This document shows, one piece after another, positions 1-6,435 of a stretch of 45,504 nt of DNA; position 1 is the stretch's first letter; the number at the start of each line of letters is the position of its first letter. Made by a program: the position numbers and the translations under genes. The notes beneath the pieces were generated by a model. It worked only from the letters and a program-made list of their open reading frames with translations. It made no database searches and had not been told where the DNA came from. The stretch lies in the IMG/VR virus record IMGVR_UViG_3300031578_000092, positions 1 through 45,504 of that record. One strand, given 5' to 3'. The stretch is from a virus.

Positions 1-121
1 TGTCCTTCCCCTTTAATCCCTCAGTCAATACCTGGGCGATTCTGACGCCGGTCATACCGGGTGCAGTGGATAATTCAAGACACCGATCTTCCAGGTGGTA
101 TTTTTCGATCTTGGTGGCCAT
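1..121 (-). CDS. Terminase small subunit, left copy, truncated by window edge
   Basis: First 40 codons of a minus-strand gene whose ATG lies at 121-119; the rest runs off the left edge. The residues match the N-terminus of the complete gene at 41537-42106 with only two visible differences (an Ala to Thr and a Glu to Lys change). The product is the probable DNA-recognition subunit of the packaging motor, with a helix-turn-helix that begins in this part. It belongs to a phage unit that extends left of the window, which means terS occurs in two non-identical copies. Confidence 0.75.
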   Translation of the reverse strand, partial: MATKIEKYHLEDRCLELSTAPGMTGVRIAQVLTEGLKGKD

Positions 122-145
122 ATTTTTGATAGATATTTTTTACGG

Positions 146-151
146 ACTATA
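146..151 (-). promoter_or_regulatory. Candidate extended -10 promoter for terS/late operon (left copy)
   Basis: On the minus strand the bases read TGGTATAGT, a TATAGT -10 box preceded by the TGn extension, about 25 bases upstream of the terS ATG. No good -35 box lies 16-18 bases further upstream. Both terS copies keep it (right copy at 42132-42137). A weak -35 with two 16-bp direct repeats just upstream suggests an activated promoter. The start of transcription has not been shown. Confidence 0.4.
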
Positions 152-180
152 CCACGGGTTTTTTGAGAAAATTTTCAGGC

Positions 181-223
181 GGACAAAATAGGACAAGGTC
201 CTTAAGGGGACAAATTAGGACAA
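181..223. repeat. Two 16-bp direct repeats upstream of terS (left copy)
   Basis: The plus strand reads GGACAAAATAGGACAA (181-196), an 11-base spacer with a CCTTAAGG core, then GGACAAATTAGGACAA (208-223). Each unit holds GGACAA twice. The right copy at 42167-42209 keeps both units exactly and changes only the spacer by one base. They sit about 30-75 bases upstream of the candidate late -10 box, so they may bind a late activator; they could instead be a packaging (pac) or TerS site. Confidence 0.6.
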
Positions 224-313
224 TATAGGATAGTAAAAAAAGCTTGACAGGATATTTGCCGGCCCTGATACCTCGAAGCATCCGAGCCGGTAGGGGTAAT
301 TAAGAACGATAAA

Positions 314-529
314 TCAATTACTGGAAGATGAAATATCGGGTGTCTTGTTTAGGGCGACCTTGCGGGACCACTCTTCAAGAAGCGTGATATTACTGACCCA
401 GCGCCGGCGCCCCCCTTGCTTGGAAGCAGGAAGACCAGCATTATATACTAAATCGTAAAAAACACTCTTCCCCACATTAAGATGCCTGCAAATACTATCG
501 CGCCCAATCAAGACTTTACATTCTTCCAT
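314..529 (-). CDS. Small winged-helix/AlpA-like DNA-binding protein (left copy)
   Basis: 71-residue basic protein. A helix-turn-helix (RDSICRHLNVGKSVFYDLV, about residues 9-27) is followed by a GGRRRW wing and a short helix, the build of MerR/AlpA/excisionase-type domains and of lambda Nu1-type terminase small subunits. I chose the ATG at 529: the GGGGGA ribosome site lies about 8 bases upstream, and the right copy cannot extend much further. The frame stays open upstream in this copy but only across a poly-A tract. It lies between the HNH gene and the repeat-bearing terS promoter, so a late activator or packaging accessory role is reasonable but inferred. Confidence 0.75.
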   Translation of the reverse strand: MEECKVLIGRDSICRHLNVGKSVFYDLVYNAGLPASKQGGRRRWVSNITLLEEWSRKVALNKTPDISSSSN

Positions 530-565
530 CACCGATATCCCCCGAGTTATAATTTTTTTTTGCAT

Positions 566-599
566 CGTAGAAAATTTTTGCGCCGAAAAATTTTCTACG
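566..599. repeat. Perfect 14-bp inverted repeat, AT-rich
   Basis: Arms CGTAGAAAATTTTT (566-579) and AAAAATTTTCTACG (586-599) flank a 6-base GCGCCG loop. It lies between the HNH gene and the HTH gene. No U-run follows it in the leftward transcript, so it is a poor intrinsic terminator; an operator or RNA-processing hairpin is possible. In the right copy (42554-42587) the left arm is intact but the right arm is degraded. Confidence 0.6.
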
Positions 600-688
600 A
601 CTTTGGAATTTAAAAATTTCGGCTGCTCTCCGATACGTTAGGGTAAATACGGAGTCCCAAATAACCGGCGGCGACCACCATGGGGGCA

Positions 689-934
689 TCAACCTCTCAA
701 AATCGATCTCAGGCGGGCCTCGGCCCGGAGATGACACCTGGCGCACAGGGCCACGAGCCTGGCACCGGGATTGCCCAGATCACGATCCGGATGATGGACA
801 GTCAAACAGGAGCCCATGGTTTTGTCGGCCATATGCCCGATCCCGCAACTGGAGCATCGCCACGCGGCCGCTGCCTTCACGTACCAGGCGATCTGATCCC
901 AACCAGCCCCGTATTTAGCTCTATCCATCGGCAT
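689..934 (-). CDS. Small HNH-type zinc protein (left copy)
   Basis: 81-residue protein with a CSSC knuckle near residue 28, a central VHHPDRD motif (about 46-52), then N-P-G-A-R-L-V-A-L-CARCH. The paired CxxC plus HH...N...H arrangement is that of compact HNH endonucleases, in which His and Asn positions bind the catalytic metal and the four Cys hold a structural zinc. Next to terminase genes, HNH proteins often assist packaging or end cleavage. Here it lies one gene further upstream, between the origin and the HTH gene. The right copy (42676-42921) is intact and mostly identical. The start is the first ATG; a second ATG lies two codons in. Confidence 0.75.
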   Translation of the reverse strand: MPMDRAKYGAGWDQIAWYVKAAAAWRCSSCGIGHMADKTMGSCLTVHHPDRDLGNPGARLVALCARCHLRAEARLRSILRG

Positions 935-1444
935 ATCGAACGCCTGTCATCGCCTCTAACCGCCTCTAATCCAACCCGTAAAAAGGCCATTTAGTTTACA
1001 TAATGGATATTATCATGCATTTGTTTTTCTCGACATAACGCAAATCCGGAGTAATCCAGAGAGATCCGACGCTGGTCCTGGACCGGAATGAACCAATTAT
1101 GGTCAAATGCCAGAAACCCTTAATCCCAGGCCACCGGCCTTAATCACCCAAAACCGCCGGTAACCGGGATACGGCTTATTCGCCAAACAAGCAAAACACA
1201 GTAAACAGCCGAATATCCCCTAAAATCGCCATAAATCAAAGAACATACCAACCGCCCCAATTCTACCGGTCCCCCTCCGGTTTATTTAAGTTTACCGGCC
1301 AGGTACTGAAAGTGTCTTTCTCTTCCCGCTGCATTGCATCGGTTTTGTCCTGGGCTCCAGCAGCCCCTTTATGCGTCCCACCCTATTCTATGCGATTTTA
1401 CCTTCTCTGGCCGTATTTCTTGAACTTACAGTTTTACTTACTTC

Positions 1445-1611
1445 GAAAGCAAAGCGAAAGTAAGGCGAAACTTACTACCTGTAAATACTACTGTAAGTCC
1501 TTTAGTTACTTTCACCCTATTTTCATCCTGTATAGACAGGGTGAAACTTACTACCTGTAAGTTACCCTGTAAAAAACGGTTTTACTTTCGCCTTACTTTC
1601 GCTTTGCTTTC
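1445..1611. repeat. 26-bp inverted repeat pair in origin region (left copy)
   Basis: The arms at 1445-1470 and 1586-1611 are exact reverse complements over 26 bases. Each contains GAAAGTAAGGCGAAA or its complement. In the right copy both arms carry the matching pair of changes (T to A and C to T in one, the complements in the other), so pairing is kept at those positions, while another part of the arm has lost pairing. Between the arms lie two copies of GAAACTTACTACCTGTAA, 77 bases apart. Confidence 0.7.
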
Positions 1612-1671
1612 ACCCTATACATGATGTAACCACTTAAAAAAACAATATGCTATACTGTAAGTATTACTGAA

Positions 1672-1792
1672 GGTGAAAGTAAAGAAAGCAATTTGACAAT
1701 ATATCGCGCAGGAAAAAAGTTAAATAAAGCAAAGAAAAGAGAGAGGAGAGAGTAGAAAAGAATAGGGGAAATTTGCTTTCTTTACTTTCACC
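1672..1792. repeat. Origin core: 20-bp inverted iterons flanking an AT/purine-rich spacer (left copy)
   Basis: GGTGAAAGTAAAGAAAGCAA at 1672-1691 is repeated inverted at 1773-1792. The 81-base spacer contains TATATCGCGCA, an AT-rich run with AAATAAAG, and a long purine tract. The whole block is almost unchanged in the right copy (43652-43772; two differences in the spacer, arms extended to 23 bp there), although the flanks have diverged strongly. This conservation marks it as the likely melting or initiator-binding core. Confidence 0.65.
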
Positions 1793-1895
1793 GTCTCTTT
1801 TTTGCGACCCTCGTACACCAATAAAGTGGACATTTTTATAAATCTGAGGGGGGCGCCGGGAAAATCCCAAAAAAAACAAAAAAATAAAGCTGTTT

Positions 1896-3731
1896 TTATT
1901 CTTCATTGCTCTCAAACTCACTTACCGCTCCTATTCCCATGAAATGGATTCGCCGGTTCTTTGCGAAGGGCTTTCGTTCTACATTCGGAAAATTCATTAA
2001 TATCTGTTCTGCGAATCTATTCCTGGCTATTTTGCGGTATTGACCTTCCTCACACCATTTACAATAAATTCTATGTAAATCATTGACCTCGATCTTCAGT
2101 TTCCGGCCCTGGACGCATTTCTCCTCCACAAACTGCAATAAAGGATGTAACGACATCATAAAATCCTGTTTGTCTTTCTTCACAGCACCGCTTTCGATGA
2201 ACCCATTGTTTTTGAGTAATTTTTCCAGACCCAACAAAGCCCAGGTGAAAACTCCATCCCGCTCCGGTAATAGTTTTTGTTTTAAATCCGGATCTTTGGT
2301 CTCGTCGGTGAATCTCTGATTAAATCTCAATATCAAAAGACGCCGCTCCAGACCATAGCTCCTGTCCGGAATGACCGGCGTTTCTTGCATGGACAATATC
2401 ATCTTGACATAGGGTTTGAACTGGAACTTATGCCCGTGTTTTCGCTCTGCCGTGAGCCATTCGCCACTCACAATCGTTTTCAAATGCTCGGTGGCCACCG
2501 GGTCGCGGTGCGAGGTCTCAGTGGCCACATTGATCAATTTGTTTTGTAAAAAATACAGGCTGAACTTCGGATCGCTTAGGTCTCGCATGGTAAGGGATGA
2601 GCTGTTTTCAGATCCCACTATCTCGTTTAACATGGTAAGTGCCGTGCCTTTTCCATTTCCACCAGACCCGATCATAAACAGCATCTTTTCAAATCGACAA
2701 TCAGTCATGAGACAATAACCAAAAAACTGCTGTAATAGATCTATCTTATCCTGCTCACCCGGGAAGATTTCATCCAGGAATTGAAACCACCTCTTACACT
2801 TCTCCAAATGCTTTATGTTGAAATCACAGGGCACTTGGGCCCGGCTGCCCAACAAAGGATCGTGCGGGATCAACTTCATGCCGTTTTTTATATCGATCAT
2901 CCCGTTTATACAGTTGATATATCCTGCGACGTCCGGCCACTCCTTTGGTTCACGGTTGACCAGTCCGCGCAGGACCTTAATACTGCCATCGATCATATTA
3001 GGATGGATGTTCTCTTTCATAGCCTGTACACAAACCTGGTTTAACACAAACTCGGATATCTCCTGCCACAGACCGTCTTTAAATATCCAGAATGCGCCGG
3101 CGGTGTGACATAAATTTTTAAAATAATTGACATAGTATTTTGCCATCCTCACCGGGACAAACAAGAATTTACCCGTTGATTTACTTTTAATGTAGAATTC
3201 CATCGGGTCAATATCGCGAGGAAGGGGGACGCCGGGCGTACCGGCGGTAAAGGCTGAGGTTGGCTCCACGCTGAGGTCCTTCAGGATTCCGGTGCCGCCT
3301 TCGCGGTCTTTCGGCTTGTAGTCTGGATCGTACTTAGTGAAAAATTCGGGGTGTTTCGCTTCTCCGGATATTTTTTGCCGGGCATCCTTCCATTTGTAGT
3401 TGCAGCTATCATGAAAGCATTGGTATGTAATAAGGCCGCTGGCATCCTGGACAATGGCGGATTCGTTTTGCGAGTGTGAAGGATCGAACAGGCATTGTTT
3501 TAATTTATAGATCTTGCGGCTGCCTGCCATTTTTAGGTTGTACACAATGCCGTAATGATCCAGATATTTATCTACCTGCCATATACCCCAGTCAGGACCG
3601 GCCTGAGAGCCACGACGTTGCGACTTTTTTTCTTTTTTGGAGGATGGTGTAGGACTTTGATCGTCTTTGGGCGCAAGCGCGGCCAGGGCTTGGAGTTTTT
3701 TAATGGGTGTGGGGATTATTTTCTTTTTCAT
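1896..3731 (-). CDS. D5-type SF3 replicative helicase with N-terminal zinc module (left copy)
   Basis: 611 residues. A Lys/Ser-rich N-terminus leads to a Cys/His module (C80, H86, C105, H107, C110) like primase zinc fingers. A D5_N-like region (about 225-300) precedes the SF3 ATPase: Walker A GSGGNGKGT (355-363), Walker B region KLINVATE (398-405), sensor MILSMQETP and an arginine-finger ERRLLILRF (462-470). It should unwind phage DNA as a hexamer. The catalytic primase is not fused; it is encoded two genes upstream as a separate PrimPol. The start overlaps the preceding small gene by 32 bases, and the gene ends next to the candidate origin. A near-identical truncated copy is at 43877-45504. 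Confidence 0.92.
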   Translation of the reverse strand: MKKKIIPTPIKKLQALAALAPKDDQSPTPSSKKEKKSQRRGSQAGPDWGIWQVDKYLDHYGIVYNLKMAGSRKIYKLKQCLFDPSHSQNESAIVQDASGLITYQCFHDSCNYKWKDARQKISGEAKHPEFFTKYDPDYKPKDREGGTGILKDLSVEPTSAFTAGTPGVPLPRDIDPMEFYIKSKSTGKFLFVPVRMAKYYVNYFKNLCHTAGAFWIFKDGLWQEISEFVLNQVCVQAMKENIHPNMIDGSIKVLRGLVNREPKEWPDVAGYINCINGMIDIKNGMKLIPHDPLLGSRAQVPCDFNIKHLEKCKRWFQFLDEIFPGEQDKIDLLQQFFGYCLMTDCRFEKMLFMIGSGGNGKGTALTMLNEIVGSENSSSLTMRDLSDPKFSLYFLQNKLINVATETSHRDPVATEHLKTIVSGEWLTAERKHGHKFQFKPYVKMILSMQETPVIPDRSYGLERRLLILRFNQRFTDETKDPDLKQKLLPERDGVFTWALLGLEKLLKNNGFIESGAVKKDKQDFMMSLHPLLQFVEEKCVQGRKLKIEVNDLHRIYCKWCEEGQYRKIARNRFAEQILMNFPNVERKPFAKNRRIHFMGIGAVSEFESNEE

Positions 3732-3930
3732 CCGGATCTATCAGCTTTCTATGCAGCCACTGCGGCACATACACTCCGCCGGATACAAAAAATAGGATGT
3801 CTGTTCCATCCCTGTAATATAACGGCAGTCGCCGAATTCTGTTATCCCGGAGTTTAACCAGAATCGATTTTTTTGATAGCTCCAGGATGTCTGATAGATC
3901 TATCAGTATTGTTGGGCGTGGTTTTGGCAT
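3700..3930 (-). CDS. Small protein of unknown function between PrimPol and helicase
   Basis: 76 residues, mixed charge, with a predicted helix-turn-helix-like segment (DLSDILELSKKSILVKLRDNR, broken here as about residues 12-31) and a beta-like C-terminal half containing VSGGVYVPQWL. It may be a small DNA-binding adaptor for replication, but I do not recognise the family. GAGG lies six bases before the ATG. It overlaps the helicase start by 32 bases and the end of the 65-residue gene by 77 bases, so it is translated within a tightly coupled replication cluster. Confidence 0.65.
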   Translation of the reverse strand: MPKPRPTILIDLSDILELSKKSILVKLRDNRIRRLPLYYRDGTDILFFVSGGVYVPQWLHRKLIDPDEKENNPHTH

Positions 3931-4051
3931 ATAGTGCCTCTAAATATCTTTGCAGTTCCTCATCAGTGCCAGGCCAACCCAGCTTATCGGCCATGCGATG
4001 AAATTGATGTTTTCCAATACTGCCCTCGTGGAAAAATATTCTCTCAGTCAT
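3854..4051 (-). CDS. Small protein of unknown function, coupled to PrimPol
   Basis: 65 residues. The N-terminal half (about 1-40) looks like a compact helical domain rich in His and aromatic residues; the C-terminus is basic and probably disordered. The ATG overlaps the PrimPol stop (ATGACTGA), so translation is probably coupled to it. The 3' end overlaps the next small gene by 77 bases, which is unusual even here; the last part may be dispensable. No family recognised. Confidence 0.55.
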   Translation of the reverse strand: MTERIFFHEGSIGKHQFHRMADKLGWPGTDEELQRYLEALYAKTTPNNTDRSIRHPGAIKKIDSG

Positions 4052-4775
4052 TATTAATTCCTAAAGATGTCAAAAATTTCGGTTCGATGTAACTGCGCCT
4101 GTGCGGTCGGTCTTCAGTATGGTCACCCTTGCGGGACGTTGTACCATACAACCTCCAGATCCTTGCCGGATTAAAAACCGACCGATCAATATCTACTTTT
4201 TTGCTGTTAAATTTTATCGCCAGTACTGCCAGGATATTTTTTATCATCAGGATGTTATCTTCGCTATTTGGTATATCCGGGAGCCTGTATAATATGTGGC
4301 CCCCGTTGCCTGACATCGCCGGGATACAATCACCGAATCCCTGTTTGTCTTTCAGCCATGCCCATATTTTTTTCCTTACCGCAATCGTTTCTTTCACTTC
4401 CTCTTTCGATGCAGAGACTTTTAACTCATGCGGGTATTTGGCGTCGATATCTATTGGCAGCCACCGTAAACACAAAATCTCTTTATCCTGTGTTGTGTTT
4501 GTCTTCATATCGGCGGCTTTTAGGCGATTAACAGCCCTGGCCAGGATATCGGGGTTTACCGGGTTAAGCGTAAAATATATTCCCCGGGCCTTGGCCTTAT
4601 CCAGGGCCTCGGCGCATTTACCAAAGTCCACTGCATTGTCGAAGTAGCCATACACCACACCGGCGCCGCCTGCCCAGCCTTCCCAGGCCGCATTTGACTT
4701 CGACAACCCGAACGCCCGGATCTCGACTACCTCTCCGGGATCAAAGAATACGTTATATACGTCGGCGCATTTCAT
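4044..4775 (-). CDS. Archaeo-eukaryotic-type primase (PrimPol domain protein)
   Basis: 243 residues with all three AEP signatures: LPIDIDAK with the metal-binding D109 and D111, SGNGGH (155-160) for nucleotide binding, and VDIDRSVFNPARIWRLYGT with the third acidic residue near 195-197. The YFTLNPVNP segment (67-75) is typical of phage PrimPol domains. It should make RNA or DNA primers and perhaps extend them. In many phages and in plasmid relatives this domain is fused to a D5/SF3 helicase; here they are separate genes with two small genes between. ATGA overlap with the gene upstream. Confidence 0.9.
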   Translation of the reverse strand: MKCADVYNVFFDPGEVVEIRAFGLSKSNAAWEGWAGGAGVVYGYFDNAVDFGKCAEALDKAKARGIYFTLNPVNPDILARAVNRLKAADMKTNTTQDKEILCLRWLPIDIDAKYPHELKVSASKEEVKETIAVRKKIWAWLKDKQGFGDCIPAMSGNGGHILYRLPDIPNSEDNILMIKNILAVLAIKFNSKKVDIDRSVFNPARIWRLYGTTSRKGDHTEDRPHRRSYIEPKFLTSLGINND

Positions 4776-5098
4776 ATTTCGTCCAAATATTTTACTGCAG
4801 CATCGTAGGCCTGTTCATAACCCGCGCCCATACGAGAATACAGATCTATCTGGAGATCCCTGGGAAGCTTTTTATAGCATGAATAACAAAAGGATTTTTT
4901 TGTTTTCTTGGTATTGCCGCACACACATTCATTGCTGTAAAATGCGCTCAAATAAGAATTCTGATATTTTTTGATCTCCACATGCTTTACTATGGAATCC
5001 GTGCACAGCTTGATTTGAATAAAGGCATGGGCGCAATTATCCAGCTTATCGCGATCAAAAAAACGGCAGGCAGTATTCATGCATTTTATTATTCCCAA
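4772..5098 (-). CDS. Cysteine-rich replication-cluster protein with TTG start
   Basis: 108 residues. Cys pairs occur at the N-terminus (C6, C11), centre (CVCG) and in FCYSCYKKLPRDL, followed by a helical GAGYEQAYDAAVKYL tail. This zinc-ribbon-plus-helix layout is common in phage proteins of unknown function next to primases. I chose a TTG start at 5098 because AGGAGG lies six bases upstream; the first ATG, six codons later, would be too far from it. It overlaps the PrimPol start by four bases (ATGA), so it may act with the primase. Confidence 0.7.
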   Translation of the reverse strand: MGIIKCMNTACRFFDRDKLDNCAHAFIQIKLCTDSIVKHVEIKKYQNSYLSAFYSNECVCGNTKKTKKSFCYSCYKKLPRDLQIDLYSRMGAGYEQAYDAAVKYLDEI

Positions 5099-5100
5099 TT

Positions 5101-5319
5101 TTAACCTCCTGACTTCTTTTTCCCGTCTATCCCTTTAACATCGATCGAAATACCTGGCACCATATCCAATTGGTTCACCAGATCCTCGGGGATCCCCGCC
5201 ACGTGGATCTCGGCATCGATGATGTAACGAGCAAACATTTTGATGATCTCCACATCAGGGGCGCCGGGACTGTCGAAGTCCATACCTATAAAACCGTTAT
5301 AGCGTTTATTTTTTTCCAT
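5101..5319 (-). CDS. Small acidic protein of unknown function
   Basis: 72 residues with a GFIGMDFDSPGAPDVEIIK start, a hydrophobic central helix (about 26-40) and a basic KKKSGG end. The pattern suggests a small alpha/beta fold, but I do not recognise the family. It overlaps the end of the deoxyribosyltransferase-like gene by 14 bases, and its stop lies within the AGGAGG ribosome site of the next gene, so all three are probably translated from one message. Confidence 0.6.
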   Translation of the reverse strand: MEKNKRYNGFIGMDFDSPGAPDVEIIKMFARYIIDAEIHVAGIPEDLVNQLDMVPGISIDVKGIDGKKKSGG

Positions 5320-5743
5320 TTATCTGATCAGTATGTTGTTTGGAAATTCTATCAACATTTTCTAAAAGATCTTTATAATCAGTATACCAACCTTCCATCA
5401 TTCTTCGCATAAGGCCTGCGGACTCTCCCTTTGCCCATAAACCAAAGATTGTTATTTCACATCCCCAAGCGGCTCCTACTTCAGCCCACGCATCTGTGCC
5501 TGATGGTCCGATATAAATAACTAAATCTGATTTTGTGGCACCATCGGTATCATATATAAATTTTTGTTGCCCATCTTCACTATTGATCCATTGCTCAAAA
5601 TCAAATTTAATATTCGTGCGGCCTTCATCAGCAATAGCTTTTTCCACAAAAGACAATACCTCATGGCCTTTTTTTCGTAAAAGCAGTGACAGCATTTCAA
5701 CCGCATGTTGATTTTTCCATGAACTTGCTATGTAAATTTTCAC
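5306..5743 (-). CDS. Nucleoside 2-deoxyribosyltransferase-like protein
   Basis: 145 residues. It opens with KIYIASSWKN, the first strand and turn of the NDT fold, and has DLVIYIGPSGTDAWAEVGAAWG, matching the family motif that carries the catalytic Glu and substrate loop. Family members exchange or hydrolyse nucleobases; the fold is related to TIR and SLOG domains. A role in nucleotide supply or in altering host nucleotide signals is inferred. I prefer the GTG at 5743: AGGAG lies five bases upstream, and the ATG next to it is too close. The DNA is clearly more AT-rich than its neighbours, suggesting recent acquisition. Confidence 0.75.
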   Translation of the reverse strand: MKIYIASSWKNQHAVEMLSLLLRKKGHEVLSFVEKAIADEGRTNIKFDFEQWINSEDGQQKFIYDTDGATKSDLVIYIGPSGTDAWAEVGAAWGCEITIFGLWAKGESAGLMRRMMEGWYTDYKDLLENVDRISKQHTDQINGKK

Positions 5744-5804
5744 CATGGCTCCTTTCATTGTCCGCTTCGCATTTGTCACAATCGAACAGCACCACCATAA
5801 GACT

Positions 5805-5963
5805 TCATCCAACCTCCAGGAGTTTGTTGGCTATCCAGCCCAGGGCGGCGAAACATGTAAGGCCGCCTAACCAGGCCCAGGGGAAAGTGACCGGGTCCTG
5901 GGAACACAGGATAAAACCCGCCACAAAAAGAAATGCCAAAAACCAGTACACCATATTTTTCAT
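5805..5963 (-). CDS. 52-residue two-helix membrane protein
   Basis: A short gene starting at the ATG at 5963, with AGGTGG about 9 bases upstream. Two hydrophobic segments (about residues 4-20 and 29-47) are separated by SQDPVTFPW, giving a hairpin with both ends likely inside. Size and topology fit a small holin, antiholin or superinfection-exclusion protein, but its place in the early operon argues against a classical lysis role. Another frame across the same bases encodes an unlikely Pro/Gly-rich peptide, which I rejected. Confidence 0.6.
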   Translation of the reverse strand: MKNMVYWFLAFLFVAGFILCSQDPVTFPWAWLGGLTCFAALGWIANKLLEVG

Positions 5964-5997
5964 ATCTCGCCACCTGTCTTTTTCAATGCCTGATTAA

Positions 5998-6249
5998 TTA
6001 CCAAACGCCCAATCGCTTCAGATGCTCGCTGTTGTCGTGAGCATCACAAATGTTTTTCGGATTGATCCGGTATGCCCGTCCACCTTTGAGACCCATCACC
6101 ATACACCTGGGCTCTGTGCCAATGTGTTTGTCATTAATCCCCCGAACATCAAATTCTGGAACATACGCATTACACTCCGAACAATCATGAGCTGTTGATC
6201 CTCGCCTATAATTCAGTTCAATCTTCTTTTTTAGTCTCGGCGATCCCAT
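5998..6249 (-). CDS. Cysteine-containing protein of unknown function
   Basis: 83 residues with a CSEC pair (about 23-26), a PRCMVMGLKGGRAYRINP segment and a second CDAH site, so a single metal site is likely. The start has a strong AAGGAG six bases upstream. It lies in the early operon among other small zinc-type proteins. I recall similar short phage proteins with the CxxC...GLK.GR.YRINP...CDAH pattern but no known function. Confidence 0.65.
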   Translation of the reverse strand: MGSPRLKKKIELNYRRGSTAHDCSECNAYVPEFDVRGINDKHIGTEPRCMVMGLKGGRAYRINPKNICDAHDNSEHLKRLGVW

Positions 6250-6282
6250 TGTTTTCTCCTTTTGTCATTCTGACTTCTTTTT

Positions 6283-6298
6283 CGGTGAACGGTGAACC
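6283..6298. repeat. GGTGAAC heptamer repeat (two units)
   Basis: Two tandem units of CGGTGAA/ACGGTGA in a gap between early genes. The same heptamer recurs at 29754-29804, in the late region. Confidence 0.5.
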
Positions 6299-6357
6299 GC
6301 CGACGGGGAACGGCTCTTTGCCCTACAGTAATTTTGTCATTTAGCACCTGCCATTTG

Positions 6358-6435
6358 TTAATTCAGATAAACGGTCCAGACAAAATAATACCCGTTATCC
6401 GTCTTAAAATAGAATTTCACCATGGGAATCATCAT
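6358..6435 (-). CDS. Possible 25-residue micro-gene
   Basis: An ATGATGA start overlaps the stop of the upstream zinc-ribbon gene, and the frame encodes a short aromatic peptide (VKFYFKTDNGYYFVW core). It fills part of the only sizeable gap in this stretch. Translational coupling is plausible, but the length is too short to be sure. Otherwise the gap 6250-6431 holds only the heptamer repeat and nothing else I can name. Confidence 0.25.
   Translation of the reverse strand: MMIPMVKFYFKTDNGYYFVWTVYLN

Larger units (their letters stand above)
935..1895. other. 961-base gene-free region with candidate replication origin (left copy)
   Basis: No convincing gene is present. The first part (about 1010-1055) is identical in both copies and, read leftward, contains TGATAATAT, a possible -10 region for the HNH-HTH-terminase transcript. 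From about 1430 to 1800 the sequence is dense in GGTGAAA/GGCGAAA iterons in both orientations, ACTTACTACCTGTAA direct repeats (1468-1484 and 1545-1561) and two long inverted-repeat pairs, ending in an AT-rich, purine-biased core. It abuts the helicase gene, as expected of a P4-like origin. The stretch 1801-1895 holds T-rich sequence just past the helicase stop, possibly a weak terminator. Confidence 0.65.

Noticed and set aside
244-272. Rightward sigma70-like promoter starting at TTGACA
   Set aside because: The -35 is perfect but the -10 (GATACC) is poor and no rightward gene follows; the spacing is not kept in the right copy.
680-994. Plus-strand open frame opposite the HNH gene
   Set aside because: It is the complement of a conserved minus-strand gene with clear metal-binding motifs; no ribosome site.
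1664-1921. 85-codon minus-strand open frame across the origin core
   Set aside because: It runs through the inverted iterons and poly-A tracts, overlaps the helicase end and has low-complexity residues.
5776-5973. 65-codon minus-strand frame overlapping the small membrane protein
   Set aside because: The alternative frame gives a two-helix membrane protein with a ribosome site; this one is Pro/Gly-rich and without a clear start.
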